Source: Bacteroidaceae bacterium (GTDB taxonomy: Bacteria > Bacteroidota > Bacteroidia > Bacteroidales > Bacteroidaceae). Taken from it: a stretch of DNA of 39,967 nt. Positions 8,578 through 16,984 of the stretch are shown one piece after another. The notes under the pieces were generated by a model, which saw nothing but the letters and a program-made list of their open reading frames with translations, did no database searches and was not told the DNA's origin. Within the stretch, counting starts at the first letter, position 1, and the number at the start of each line of letters is the position of its first letter. The stretch covers positions 1 through 39,967 of the forward strand of contig JAILBW010000100.1 of assembly GCA_024680695.1 (NCBI GenBank), given 5' to 3'. Both the position numbers and the translations under genes were made by a program.

Positions 8578-9372
8578 TTAGTGCCGCTTGACGCGATGTG
8601 TGCGGGCGGTGCGGCGTGATTTCCGGGTCGCTTTGGTGGTGGGAGCGCTTGACTGCCCCGTCTTTTCCCTGTACTCAGCCTGTGCCCGCCGCATCTGTTC
8701 GCGAAATTCGGGACTCCCCTGCAGGGCGCAGTATCCGATGCTGGCAGCCGCGCGGCTGGCATCGACGTCGCTCTGCCAGTGGGCGCCCACGATGACGCGG
8801 CTCTCGCCGTACATCCAGCCTCGGGCAAAGAGGGTGTCGGCACGTTCGGGCGCAATCTCGGCCAGGAGCAGGGCGCAAATCCAGCCTCGCATGGTGTGGC
8901 CCGAGGGGTAGCTGCCCTCGCCGCGCAGTTCGTCTTCCTCATCGGTGAGCAGCTTGTCCTGGAAACGTTCGAAGGGCCGCTGGCGCAGGTAGTGGGCTTT
9001 CGGTGCCACGCGGATGGCATCGGTGGTGGTGAGCGAAGTCTCGAGGAGTTTCCATATCTCGGGCGTCGCCTCGGCCGTCACCTCGAGTCCGAATGGCACG
9101 GCAAACTCGCCCACGAGTGCCTCGTACGACCATACGGCATCGCGTCGGGCAATGGCGGCGCGCTCGGCGTCGAGACGTTGCTGCTTGCCCCAGGCGTAGC
9201 GCATCATGTCGTAGGCAAACTCGGGACTGTCGAAGGCGGGCGGTGCGGGCAGGCACTTGATGAGGTCGGGCATCTGTTCGACTGTGAGGTAGGGCGTCAC
9301 CGCAGCCTGCTGGGCCGAGACGCTCAGGGCCAGCACGATGGTGGTGGCGAGGGAAAGGAGTAATCTCTTCAT
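8578..9372 (-). CDS. exported PAP2-type (class A) acid phosphatase
   Basis: Vanadium-haloperoxidase-fold phosphatase secreted to the periplasm; the substrate may be phosphomonoesters or a lipid phosphate. 264 residues. Signal peptide 1-20 (cleavage after SVSA). The three-part active site is complete: K125-x6-R132P133, PSGH at 156-159, and S191R192-x5-H198-x3-D202. The C-terminal 30 residues are very basic (TRKSRRTARTHR), which is unusual for the catalytic domain and could bind polyanions or the envelope. The start at 9372 is chosen over an upstream in-frame codon because it begins the signal peptide. It follows the DUF4468 gene by 19 bp, so the two are probably cotranscribed. The class A motif set favours a PhoN-like acid phosphatase over an integral-membrane PAP2 protein, since no multi-helix core is present. 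Confidence 0.92.
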   Translation of the reverse strand: MKRLLLSLATTIVLALSVSAQQAAVTPYLTVEQMPDLIKCLPAPPAFDSPEFAYDMMRYAWGKQQRLDAERAAIARRDAVWSYEALVGEFAVPFGLEVTAEATPEIWKLLETSLTTTDAIRVAPKAHYLRQRPFERFQDKLLTDEEDELRGEGSYPSGHTMRGWICALLLAEIAPERADTLFARGWMYGESRVIVGAHWQSDVDASRAAASIGYCALQGSPEFREQMRRAQAEYREKTGQSSAPTTKATRKSRRTARTHRVKRH

Positions 9373-9391
9373 TGTATTAGCTGAATGTCGT

Positions 9392-10138
9392 TTACCAATC
9401 CTGGTCCTCATTGCCCACGACGCCGTTTTTCAGTGCCTCCTCCACCTTGTCCATAATGGCATTGGAGTAGGCGTGGGTCATGACGATGGCTTTGGCGCAG
9501 GTGCGTTTTTGCTTGTCCTTTGCCACGAAGGGATAGTGCTGGGCAATCTCCCATTGTTTGTCGTAGAGGAAGGGGTTGGTCTTATCGTCCTTCTTGCGCT
9601 TCGAGTCGCCGAAGAACTCTGAGTCGTCATCCTTCAGCCCCCTGCTTATCCATCCGCCGCTGATGTCGGCTAAGATATCATAGGACTGCACGGTGTAGGT
9701 GACCCGGACGCGTCCTTCCTTGATGTCAAGGCGGATGACGGGAGTGATGCTCACCGAGTATTTATTTATTGTTCCCATGTGGTCGGCAATGTCGAGGATG
9801 GTGGAGGTGATGATGATGCATCCGGCCTCCTTGTCATTGAGTGTGATGGGTGAGCCATTCCTGTTCGATGTGGGCGGGAATGTGGCTGTGGCCCAATAGT
9901 TCAGAATCACGTAGAGCTGTTCGCGTGTCTTGCCCGGTGCCTCGATGACCTGCTGGTATGTGAGCGACTCGTTCTTGTCGAGCGTCAGTTCCTTGGACAG
10001 ATTCTTGGCGGCGTCGAGCCAATTGTCGCCATAGCGTTCCTTGGCATACTTTTCCAGGTCGGCCACCTTCATTACTTGAGCTTGCATGCTTGCTCCCGCC
10101 AGCATGAGCGTGGTGATGAATAATAAAATTCTTTTCAT
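9392..10138 (-). CDS. exported DUF4468-type protein
   Basis: Function unknown. 248 residues with a signal peptide ending near ASMQAQ (about residue 21), so periplasmic or surface located. The segment from about residue 65 (REQLYVILNYWATATF) through a strand-rich region (GTINKYSVSITPVIRLDIKEGRVRVTY split over neighbouring strands) matches what I recall of DUF4468, a domain common in Bacteroidetes exported proteins. The C-terminal quarter is helical and charged (ALKNGVVGNEDQDW). The ATG at 10138 is preferred over the upstream in-frame codon because it starts the signal peptide. It lies between a metallophosphoesterase gene 135 bp upstream and the PAP2 gene 19 bp downstream, which links it to exported phosphatases by context only. 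Confidence 0.8.
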   Translation of the reverse strand: MKRILLFITTLMLAGASMQAQVMKVADLEKYAKERYGDNWLDAAKNLSKELTLDKNESLTYQQVIEAPGKTREQLYVILNYWATATFPPTSNRNGSPITLNDKEAGCIIITSTILDIADHMGTINKYSVSITPVIRLDIKEGRVRVTYTVQSYDILADISGGWISRGLKDDDSEFFGDSKRKKDDKTNPFLYDKQWEIAQHYPFVAKDKQKRTCAKAIVMTHAYSNAIMDKVEEALKNGVVGNEDQDW

Positions 10139-10273
10139 AATATTGTTATAATACTCGTCTTTTCCAGTCTTCATTGGTTCGAATAGGTGATGTGTTCTTC
10201 CCAGCCCTTTTGTCCCTTACGGCGGAGGTACTTCACCAAATAGAGGTTGACATGCTGCGTATGGAGGTTTGCC

Positions 10274-11236
10274 TCAGACGAAGAGCACCTCGCGGCCGTG
10301 GAAGAGGAAGGTGCCGGCGGTGACGTATTCGCGACAGGTGGGGGAGAACTGGTCTTCGACGCTGATGTGCTCGTGACCGGCGAGGATGCAGCGTAGCAGG
10401 GGCTCGGCTTTGAGGCGGGCGATGAAGTCGCGGGTGACGGGGTCGGTGCGCTGCGTCTTGTAAGCGCCTGTACGTTTGGGCAATTCGCCGCTCTGCAAGG
10501 GGCCCTTGTCCTTCCAGAACCGTACGGTGGCGCGCCAGATGGCGTCGGTGAAGAAGGGAACATGCATGCACAGCACGATGGGCAGTCCGCGTTTGAGCTC
10601 TTGCTCGAAGCGTTTCACCTGTTCCTCCGTGACGTAGCCATAGACGTCGTCGAGGGTGACGAAGTTTACGCCGCGCACGATTTGGGAATGGAGCTTCACG
10701 TCGAAGGGATAGACCTCCTGGAGCTTGGCGCGAGTGTTGTCCTTGTACTGTTCGGTGTGTTCCTCCTTGGGCTCGCTGAGCCACATATCGGTGGAGAACT
10801 CGTGGTTGCCGAGCGCGCCGATGAGGCCTTCGCCGAAGTATTTCCTGACGAGGTCGAAGTTGGCCTCGCTTTGCCAGTCGATGAGGTCGCCGGTGTGTAC
10901 GAGGTAGTCAACGTGCTGCTTTGCCCAGGCGATGGCATCGCTCAGTGCTTCCTCTTGTCGGCCGCCGAAGGTGGTGGTGCGCCTCGAGCACAGTTCCTGC
11001 TTCTTCTCGTTCTCGTAGTCGTAGGCGGCGGTCAGGTGGGTGTCGGAGATGTGTAGCACGGAGAATGGCTGCTGGAGTCCTATTTCGACGGTGGCGTAGC
11101 AGAGAGACATGCGCTCGAAGCCTCCGCGCTGGGGGAATACGGCGGGCTTGTCCTCGGCCAGCGAGGGCAGTTGGGAGGTGGCGATGAGTGCGCCGGCGCC
11201 GGCCAGTCGTTTCATGAAGTCGCGTCTGTTGGTCAT
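10274..11236 (-). CDS. exported metallophosphoesterase with Tat-like signal
   Basis: Calcineurin-like two-metal phosphoesterase; substrate unknown. 320 residues. The N-terminus TNRRDFMKRLAGAGALIA is a twin-arginine signal, implying export after folding. Metal-binding motifs occur in family order: SDTH (D65, H67), HTGD (D117), GNHE (N144, H145), CMH near 237, and GHEH near 296. The protein ends shortly after the last strand, as in short family members. It begins 52 bp downstream of a GHL10 glycosidase gene on the same strand, and a small hairpin (11259-11274) lies in that gap. Confidence 0.9.
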   Translation of the reverse strand: MTNRRDFMKRLAGAGALIATSQLPSLAEDKPAVFPQRGGFERMSLCYATVEIGLQQPFSVLHISDTHLTAAYDYENEKKQELCSRRTTTFGGRQEEALSDAIAWAKQHVDYLVHTGDLIDWQSEANFDLVRKYFGEGLIGALGNHEFSTDMWLSEPKEEHTEQYKDNTRAKLQEVYPFDVKLHSQIVRGVNFVTLDDVYGYVTEEQVKRFEQELKRGLPIVLCMHVPFFTDAIWRATVRFWKDKGPLQSGELPKRTGAYKTQRTDPVTRDFIARLKAEPLLRCILAGHEHISVEDQFSPTCREYVTAGTFLFHGREVLFV

Positions 11237-11258
11237 AGGGGATTGGGTTTTAGGTGTA

Positions 11259-11274
11259 TTCCCTCCGTAGGGAA
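11259..11274. other. small intercistronic hairpin
   Basis: TTCCCT and AGGGAA form a perfect 6-bp stem with a 4-base loop between two same-strand genes. It could attenuate or stabilise the transcript. No T-run follows on the minus strand, where the genes are read. Confidence 0.5.
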
Positions 11275-11288
11275 CGGTTTTTGGATTG

Positions 11289-12794
11289 TTATTCTATCTC
11301 GAGCGGTTCGCTTTCGTTGCCGTAGCGGTCGATGGCGGTGATGGCAAGATGTAGGCCGTAGAGTCTCGAACTAAGTAAGTTGTATGTATAGTGGGTGTCC
11401 CAGGTGACGGTGACGAGGTTGGCTCCCTGCGAGATGTCCACGGGGCGCTTGTTGCTGGCGTAGATGGCGTAGCGGCATGGTGGGGCATCGGTCTCGACCG
11501 TGCGCCAGGCCAGATGCTCGTTGATGCCCTGTAAGCGTTCCTGACGCTCCAGCTCGGGCTTCGGCGGACGTCGGTCGCTCTGCCACGTCATGGCGGGCAT
11601 GAGGGCTGGTCGGGGATAGAAGTCGGCCTTCAGGTAGTCATAGATGCCCTTGGTGTTGTCGGTGAGGAACTGGCTGCGGAAATAGGCCTGCCCGCCCAGT
11701 TGCTGCTGGCGGAGGTAGCAGAGTTCGCGCTGCACCACTCCCCATTCCCAGTCGCGCTCCTTGGGGTGGAGGAAGTAAATGCCCAGTCCGGGGGCCACGG
11801 TGCGGCCGTAGGCGCGCTCCTGCCAGTCGGCGGCAAAGGGGTAGAAGTGGTCGCCCTGAAAGTACATCATCGGGCACAGCATGTCCATGACGCCGTCGCG
11901 CAGCCAGAGCTGGGCATCCTGATGGACGGTGCTGTAGGCGGCCCATCCCCGTGCCGAGAAGCGGGAGAGGTCGTCATACTTGCCCACTGGCGAGCAACTG
12001 ATGCGCACCCAAGGCTTCGCTGCCTTCACATCCTGATAGATGGTGCGCACGATGGAGGTGACGTTGTCGCGTCGCCATTCGTCTTTCTTCTTTCCCTTGC
12101 CGTATTTGCGAAAGGTCGGGCCGTCGGGGAAGGCTGGTGCATTTTCGGGATAACGGATGTAGTCGAAGTGGAGTCCGTCCACGTCGTAGCGGGTCACTAT
12201 CTCGTGGCATATCGAAGCCAGGTAGCTGGCCGTGCCGGGCAGGCCGGGGTCGGCATAGTAGGTGTCGCCCAGTTTCTTGAGCAGTTCGGGATGAGTCTTC
12301 AGCATGCACTTGCGTCCCATCTTCCCGGCATTGGCCGTCTTGAAACAGGGTATGGTCACCACCCAAGCATGGAGCTCCATGCCGCGGCGGTGGGCCTCGT
12401 CGATGGCAAACTGCAGCGGGTCGTAGCCTGGCGAGCGATCGTATTGGCCGGTGAGGCAGACGTCCCACGGCTCTATCTGACTCGGGTAAATGACGCTTCC
12501 GCGAACGCGCGTCTGGAGGAATATGGTGTTGATGTGGCATTGCTGCAGGCGGTCGAGGATCTGACAAAGCTCGGCCTTCTGCTGTGTGCGGCCTTTCTCG
12601 CCGGCGGCTTTGGTCTTTGGCCAGTCGAGTCCGCTCAGAGTGGTAATCCACACGGCGCGCACTTCTCGCTTTGGCGCAGGCTCGGACGGCATGAACAGCT
12701 CCGAAACCTCCTCAATGCGATGTCGGGGGGATGCCTGAAGGGCGGAACAAAGCAGTATTGCGACGCCTAATATAATATATAATGTACGTTTCAT
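11289..12794 (-). CDS. exported GHL10 (DUF187) glycoside hydrolase, copy 1
   Basis: Predicted TIM-barrel glycosidase of the DigH/YngK family; DigH of E. coli cleaves peptide-free peptidoglycan glycans, so an envelope role is likely. 501 residues. Signal peptide 1-21. The family N-terminus is KREVRAVWITTLSGLDWP (42-59), followed by INTIFLQTRVRGSVIYPSQIEPW, GMELHAWV (138-145) and the acidic motif YDVDGLHFDYIRYP at 203-216. The C-terminal 70 residues look like an Ig/FnIII-type domain. In the second copy of this window the acidic motif reads HIDDYFYP instead of HFDYIRYP. It is the first gene of the run leading to metallophosphoesterase, DUF4468 and PAP2 genes. The -7 box lies only 4 bp before the ATG. 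Confidence 0.9.
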   Translation of the reverse strand: MKRTLYIILGVAILLCSALQASPRHRIEEVSELFMPSEPAPKREVRAVWITTLSGLDWPKTKAAGEKGRTQQKAELCQILDRLQQCHINTIFLQTRVRGSVIYPSQIEPWDVCLTGQYDRSPGYDPLQFAIDEAHRRGMELHAWVVTIPCFKTANAGKMGRKCMLKTHPELLKKLGDTYYADPGLPGTASYLASICHEIVTRYDVDGLHFDYIRYPENAPAFPDGPTFRKYGKGKKKDEWRRDNVTSIVRTIYQDVKAAKPWVRISCSPVGKYDDLSRFSARGWAAYSTVHQDAQLWLRDGVMDMLCPMMYFQGDHFYPFAADWQERAYGRTVAPGLGIYFLHPKERDWEWGVVQRELCYLRQQQLGGQAYFRSQFLTDNTKGIYDYLKADFYPRPALMPAMTWQSDRRPPKPELERQERLQGINEHLAWRTVETDAPPCRYAIYASNKRPVDISQGANLVTVTWDTHYTYNLLSSRLYGLHLAITAIDRYGNESEPLEIE

Positions 12795-12798
12795 GGCA

Positions 12799-12806
12799 CA
12801 AAGTTA
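12799..12806 (-). promoter_or_regulatory. -7 box directly before GHL10 copy 1
   Basis: TAACTTTG on the minus strand ends 4 bp before the ATG at 12794, implying a transcript with almost no leader. No exact TTTG upstream box was found, so this may be a chance match. It is paired divergently with the cstA box at 12881. Confidence 0.5.
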
Positions 12807-12880
12807 CGTTTTTTAATCCATAATTCATCATTCATCGTTCATAATTCTTCACTCTTGTTTCTTGTTTCCATAAAAACTTG

Positions 12881-12888
12881 TAACTTTG
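12881..12888 (+). promoter_or_regulatory. probable promoter of the cstA-like pair
   Basis: TAACTTTG matches TAnnTTTG, with TTTC (one mismatch to TTTG) at 12858-12861 after a 19-bp spacer. The ATG follows 28 bp downstream. Just upstream is an AT-rich simple repeat of ATTCATC-like words (about 12820-12850). Confidence 0.6.
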
Positions 12889-12916
12889 CACACGAATAGA
12901 GAAAACAATTTGCCTC

Positions 12917-14416
12917 ATGCTTACCTTTTGCATTGCTTTGGCTTGCCTGGTGCTCGGGTATTTTGCCTACGGCACTTTTGTGGAGAAAGTCTTCGGTGTC
13001 GATCCTGACAGGAAGACCCCTTGTTATACGAAGCAGGACGGTGCGGACTACATTCCCATGCCGACATGGAAAGTCTATACCGTGCAGTTCCTGAACATTG
13101 CTGGCACGGGGCCCATCTTCGGCGCCATGATGGGTGTGCTCTATGGGCCTGCCGCCTTCCTTTGGATCGTGTTGGGGTGCATCATGGGCGGAGCCATGCA
13201 CGACTACATGGCCGGAATGATAAGCATCCGTCGCGGTGGGATGGGCTTGCCCGAAATCATCGGCGACGAGTTGGGCAGTGTGTGCCGACTGGTGATGCGC
13301 ATCGTGACCCTCGTGCTGATGATTTGCGTCGGCGCTTCCTTCGTGCTGATTCCTGCGGGACTGATGGACCAGCTGACTCTGAGGCTGTTCGACGTTGCCG
13401 ACACGAATCTGATATGGACCGTCGTGATACTGGTCTTCTACCTTGCCGTGACGGTGTTCTCCATCAACAAGGTCATCGGCACCATCTATCCCGTCTTTGG
13501 TGCCGCCTTGCTGCTGATGGCTGTGCTCATCGGCGTGGGCATCTTCACGCATGAGGGCCACATTCCCAGCATCATGGAGTCGTTCACCGACCATTACCCC
13601 GTCGCCTACACCCCGCTCTTCCCCGGCCTTTTCATCACCATTGCCTGCGGTGCGGTGAGTGGGTTCCATGCCACGCAAAGCCCGATGATGGCGCGCTGCA
13701 TCAAGAACGAGAAGTATGGGCTGCGCTGTTTCTACGGCGCAATGGTTACCGAGGGTGTCGTGGCCCTCATCTGGGCTGCTGCCACGATGAAGTTCGTCGA
13801 TATGATGGACATCAACGGCGCCACCCCCTACGAGAAACTCTACAATGCGATGACCGCCTGCGGCACCGTGAAGATGAACCCCGGCCTGCTGGTCAACCAA
13901 ATGTGCTACGACTGGTTGGGTAATGCCGGACTTGTGCTGGCTGTGCTGGGCATCGTGGCCGCCCCGATGAGCACCGGTGGCAGTGCGTTCCGTGCCGCTC
14001 GCATGATTGTGGCCGACTTCAGCCACTACGACCAGAAGCCACTTGCAAAACGTCTCCTGCTCACGGCGCCGCTGTTTGCCGTTGCCATTGCCATGCTCAA
14101 TGTCAGCAGTTTCAAGGTGCTCTGGCTCTATGTTTCTTGGTTCAATCAGGTGCTGGCCACCTTCACCTTCTACACCATCGCTCACTATTTGCGCTACCGC
14201 ACCGAGGGTCGTGGCATCCTGCCTCGCTGTTCGTGGCTCATTGCCTACTTCCCAGCGGTGTTTATGTGTGCCGTGAGTGCCTGCTTTATACTGATCGACA
14301 AGGAGAACGGCTTCGGACTGGAGGCCACGACGGGCTATGCCATCGGCGGCGCCTTCACTGCGATCGTGGCTGTTTGGTTCATGGTCGGGAAAGGGAAGAG
14401 CAGAATCGGAAATTAG
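12917..14416 (+). CDS. CstA-family transporter, copy 1
   Basis: Carbon-starvation (CstA/BtsT) family inner-membrane transporter; characterised members take up pyruvate or peptides. 499 residues with about twelve hydrophobic segments. Family signatures are FLNIAGTGPIFGAMMG near 58-73, GGAMHDYMAGMISIRRGG near 92-109, the Gly-rich CGAVSGFHATQSPMMARC near 244-261, and a late AAPMSTGGSAFRAARMI. It is much shorter than the roughly 700-residue E. coli CstA and lacks its C-terminal extension. It is adjacent to a second, clearly homologous gene on the same strand (gap 72 bp), so the pair arose by tandem duplication. The start at 12917 begins the first membrane helix directly. The substrate cannot be assigned from sequence. 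Confidence 0.92.
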   Translation: MLTFCIALACLVLGYFAYGTFVEKVFGVDPDRKTPCYTKQDGADYIPMPTWKVYTVQFLNIAGTGPIFGAMMGVLYGPAAFLWIVLGCIMGGAMHDYMAGMISIRRGGMGLPEIIGDELGSVCRLVMRIVTLVLMICVGASFVLIPAGLMDQLTLRLFDVADTNLIWTVVILVFYLAVTVFSINKVIGTIYPVFGAALLLMAVLIGVGIFTHEGHIPSIMESFTDHYPVAYTPLFPGLFITIACGAVSGFHATQSPMMARCIKNEKYGLRCFYGAMVTEGVVALIWAAATMKFVDMMDINGATPYEKLYNAMTACGTVKMNPGLLVNQMCYDWLGNAGLVLAVLGIVAAPMSTGGSAFRAARMIVADFSHYDQKPLAKRLLLTAPLFAVAIAMLNVSSFKVLWLYVSWFNQVLATFTFYTIAHYLRYRTEGRGILPRCSWLIAYFPAVFMCAVSACFILIDKENGFGLEATTGYAIGGAFTAIVAVWFMVGKGKSRIGN

Positions 14417-14427
14417 GAAAAAATGAA

Positions 14428-14448
14428 CCCCTCCTTCTCGGGGAGGGG
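14428..14448. other. intercistronic GC-rich hairpin between the two cstA genes
   Basis: CCCCTCC and GGAGGGG form a perfect 7-bp stem around a 7-base loop. No T-run follows, so it is more likely a processing or attenuation structure, or a short member of the palindromic repeat family, than a terminator. Confidence 0.6.
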
Positions 14449-14488
14449 AAAGCTGCAAGTTATAAAACGAAGAAAAATTAATGATTCG

Positions 14489-15946
14489 ATGGTAACCTTT
14501 ACACTTTCACTCGTCAGCCTGTTGCTGGGCTATCTGCTCTATGGTGCTGTCATTGAGCGGGTCGTCAAACCCAGCGATACCTCGGCAATGCCTTGCTACA
14601 CGAAACGCGACGGCGTCGATTTCATGCCCATGCCTGCGTGGCGCGTCTTCCTTATTCAGTTTCTCAACATTGCGGGCACCGGGCCCATCTTCGGTGCCAT
14701 TATGGGCATCCTGTTCGGTCCGGCTGCCTACCTTTGGATTGTCTTCGGCTGCATCTTTGCCGGAGCTGTCCACGACTACCTCTGCGGGATGATCTGCATT
14801 CGTCAGGGTGGGGTCTCGCTGCCCGAGATTATCGGCAACGAGCTGGGCGGCGTGATGCGTCTGGTCATGCGCATCGGAGCGCTGGTGCTGTTGGTGTTGG
14901 TCGGTGCGGTGTTCGTAACCACTCCCGCCTCGCTGCTCGACAATATGACTGCCGATCGGGGCTGGTTCTTCTCGAACAGCTTCTGGTTGGTAATCATTTT
15001 CCTGTATTTCATTCTTGCTACGCTGCTGCCCATCGACAAACTGATAGGCCGCGTCTATCCTGTGTTTGGTTTTGCCCTGCTGCTGATGGCTGTGGGCATT
15101 GGCTGGAATATCTATACCCAACAGGGCTGGATGCCGGAACTTTCGGACGCACCCTTCGTGACCCACCATCCGAAGGGGCTGCCCATCTTCCCCATGCTCT
15201 GCATCACCATTGCCTGCGGTGCAATAAGTGGTTTCCATGGGACTCAGAGTCCGCTCATGGCGCGCTGCCTGACGAGTGAGCGACTGGGCCGTCCCATTTT
15301 CTACGGTGCGATGATCACCGAGGGCGTGGTGGCCCTCATCTGGGCGGCTGCAGCCGTGAAGTTTGCCAGCATGCTTCCAGGTCCCGAAGGTGCCACGGCC
15401 TACGAAAAGCTGGCGGCGATGGGCAATCCTGCCATAGTCGTCAAGGAGATCAGTACTGGATGGATGGGGGCTGTAGGTGCTGTGCTTGCCATTCTGGGCG
15501 TGGTGGCGGCTCCCATCACCAGCGGCGACACGGCCTTCCGCAGTGCGCGACTCATCGCAGCCGACTTCCTGCACCTCGACCAAAAGAGTATCGGCAAGCG
15601 CCTCCTGCTCTCGCTGCCGCTTTTTGCCATCACTACGGGCCTCTTCTTTATCGACTTCACGGTGCTCTGGCGCTACTTTGCCTGGACCAACCAGACGCTT
15701 GCCTGCATCATGCTCTGGGCTGCTGCGGTGTGGCTTGCCCGTCACGACAAGTGCTACTGGGTGGCTTTTCTGCCTGCCCTCTTCATGACGGTGGTGTGCA
15801 CCAGCTACATCCTCATTGCTCCCGAAGGCTTCAGCCTGCCCTTGTATGTCGGATTGGCTGCCGGTGTCGCACTCATGGCGGTGCTTGGCTTCCTGTTTGC
15901 CCGCAAGTATCGTGGTGTCGACCATCGTCGCATCCAAAGGTATTAG
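14489..15946 (+). CDS. CstA-family transporter, copy 2
   Basis: Second inner-membrane CstA/BtsT-type carrier. 485 residues, about twelve membrane segments. It shares the landmarks of copy 1: FLNIAGTGPIFGAIMG, GAVHDYLCGMICIRQGG, CGAISGFHGTQSPLMARC and AAPITSGDTAFRSARLI. The copies differ most in the periplasmic or cytoplasmic loops and at the C-terminus, which suggests an old duplication and possibly different substrates. The frame is open for 22 codons upstream of 14489, but those codons run through the intercistronic hairpin and are low-complexity; ATG 14489 starts directly at the first helix, as in copy 1. It is probably cotranscribed with copy 1. Confidence 0.92.
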   Translation: MVTFTLSLVSLLLGYLLYGAVIERVVKPSDTSAMPCYTKRDGVDFMPMPAWRVFLIQFLNIAGTGPIFGAIMGILFGPAAYLWIVFGCIFAGAVHDYLCGMICIRQGGVSLPEIIGNELGGVMRLVMRIGALVLLVLVGAVFVTTPASLLDNMTADRGWFFSNSFWLVIIFLYFILATLLPIDKLIGRVYPVFGFALLLMAVGIGWNIYTQQGWMPELSDAPFVTHHPKGLPIFPMLCITIACGAISGFHGTQSPLMARCLTSERLGRPIFYGAMITEGVVALIWAAAAVKFASMLPGPEGATAYEKLAAMGNPAIVVKEISTGWMGAVGAVLAILGVVAAPITSGDTAFRSARLIAADFLHLDQKSIGKRLLLSLPLFAITTGLFFIDFTVLWRYFAWTNQTLACIMLWAAAVWLARHDKCYWVAFLPALFMTVVCTSYILIAPEGFSLPLYVGLAAGVALMAVLGFLFARKYRGVDHRRIQRY

Positions 15947-15999
15947 TCCTTCGCACAGGACGCAGAACAAAACGAATAACCATTAACATCAAAACAGTA

Positions 16000-16485
16000 A
16001 TGAATATGAAAAAGTTTTTCTTTTCCCTGCTTTTCGCAGCAGTGTCAATGAGTGCTTCGGCACAGTTTGAGCGTTACACCTCCTACCTGAACACCTCGCT
16101 CACCGGTCTGAATCTTTCCTACAGCAAGGACCAGAAGGTGACGCTTGGCCTGCAGGCTACGGGCGGCTACTTCTTCGAGGACGCTTGGATGGTTTATGGC
16201 CGTTTCGGCTACGAGCATCAGTACAAGAGCATCGACAATGTGAAACTGGGTGCAGGCCTGCGCTATTATATCGTCCAGAACGGTCTCTACCTGAACATGG
16301 GAGTGCAGTATGAGCACCGTGAGCCCAAGTTCGACTATGTGCAGCTGACGCCCGAGATCGGCTACTGCTTCTATCTCAACCACTACGTGAGCATCGAGCC
16401 TGCTTTGTATTACGACCTGTGCCTGAACAAATTCTCTGACGGCAGTACTGTCGGGCTGAAGGTGGGCTTCGGCTTCTACTTCTGA
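16000..16485 (+). CDS. small outer-membrane beta-barrel protein
   Basis: Predicted outer-membrane barrel, function unknown. 161 residues from MNMKKFFF; a start two codons later at 16006 is equally possible. Signal peptide ends at SASAQ near residue 22. The mature part is a series of amphipathic strands rich in Tyr, Gly and Phe (VTLGLQATGGYFF, MVYGRFGYEH, LGAGLRYYIV, LYLNMGVQYEH), ending GLKVGFGFYF with a C-terminal Phe, the usual signal for the BAM assembly machinery. The size suggests an 8-stranded barrel. It lies 53 bp after cstA copy 2, with no clear promoter of its own that I could see, and is followed by a strong terminator. Confidence 0.85.
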   Translation: MNMKKFFFSLLFAAVSMSASAQFERYTSYLNTSLTGLNLSYSKDQKVTLGLQATGGYFFEDAWMVYGRFGYEHQYKSIDNVKLGAGLRYYIVQNGLYLNMGVQYEHREPKFDYVQLTPEIGYCFYLNHYVSIEPALYYDLCLNKFSDGSTVGLKVGFGFYF

Positions 16486-16510
16486 TTGCGGAATCACACA
16501 CACAAAGGAA

Positions 16511-16541
16511 AAGGTGGAGAGGCGAACCTCTTCACCTTTTT
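16511..16541 (+). terminator. strong intrinsic terminator after the barrel gene
   Basis: A 12-bp stem (16511-16522 with 16527-16538, one G-U) with a CGAA tetraloop runs into TTTTT. It closes the cstA-cstA-barrel transcription unit. Confidence 0.9.
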
Positions 16542-16560
16542 GGTTCGTCCATCATTCTTG

Positions 16561-16674
16561 TAAAAGGTTAAAGACTTTGTGAAGGTTAAAGGTTAAAGTC
16601 TAAAGGTTAAAGACTTTGTGAAGGTTAAAGCTTAAAGTTTAAAGGTTAAAGACTTTGTGAAGGTTAAAGGTTAG
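16561..16674 (+). repeat. GGTTAAAG simple-repeat tract, 39-bp period
   Basis: Built from AAGGTTAAAG words. The word ACTTTGTGAAGG recurs at 16574, 16613 and 16652, an exact 39-bp period, three copies. Non-coding. Confidence 0.9.
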
Positions 16675-16677
16675 AGA

Positions 16678-16750
16678 CGGGGGCTCTCTCCGACCCTCTC
16701 GGGGGTGGGAAGTCTCCTCCTTTAGGAGGAGATTTAGAGGAGGCTACCCC
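16678..16750 (-). repeat. GC-rich palindromic intergenic element
   Basis: Contains the nested palindromes TCTCCTCC-TTTA-GGAGGAGA and an outer CCTCTAAAT arm. On the minus strand it begins AGCCTCCTCTAAATCTCC, nearly the same as the element at 37933. It directly abuts the GGTTAAAG tract, as related elements at 20.5 and 38.0 kb abut GTTCAAG tracts. Confidence 0.8.
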
Positions 16751-16984
16751 TGTCTCTTGCGCAAGCATTGGCCACTACTTGCGGTAGTTTTCGAGAAGAC
16801 TTGCGCCAGCGCCGTGCGTCGCCTCCCTTGGCCTTCGTTCGGTCTCGCCGGTACCTGCCCTCATCTCTCTCAACTACAATACAAAGGTACGAAAAATCTG
16901 CGAATTACGCAAAAAGAGCGGCCACTTTTTTCATGAATATTTTCAGCTTTTTTTCTTTCCGGATTGGGGCGGCAGAGAGGAAAA
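16751..16984. other. gene-free stretch with an orphan promoter
   Basis: No convincing protein gene. It holds TTGCGCAA within CTCTTGCGCAAGCAT near 16756 and, on the minus strand, a consensus promoter at 16882-16913. The GC-rich part (about 16790-16870) could be a small RNA or a dispersed element; I cannot name it. Confidence 0.4.
16882..16913 (-). promoter_or_regulatory. orphan Bacteroidetes-type promoter
   Basis: Minus strand: TTTG (16910-16913), 20 bp, TACCTTTG (16882-16889), a consensus match. Transcription would run left through a GC-rich stretch and the palindromic element, with no open reading frame to serve. Confidence 0.6.

Noticed and set aside
12839..15970. Long minus-strand open frames opposite both cstA genes (about 540 and 490 codons)
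   Set aside because: His- and Gln-rich, no domain signature, and exactly antisense to clear transporter genes; they reflect codon bias on the coding strand.
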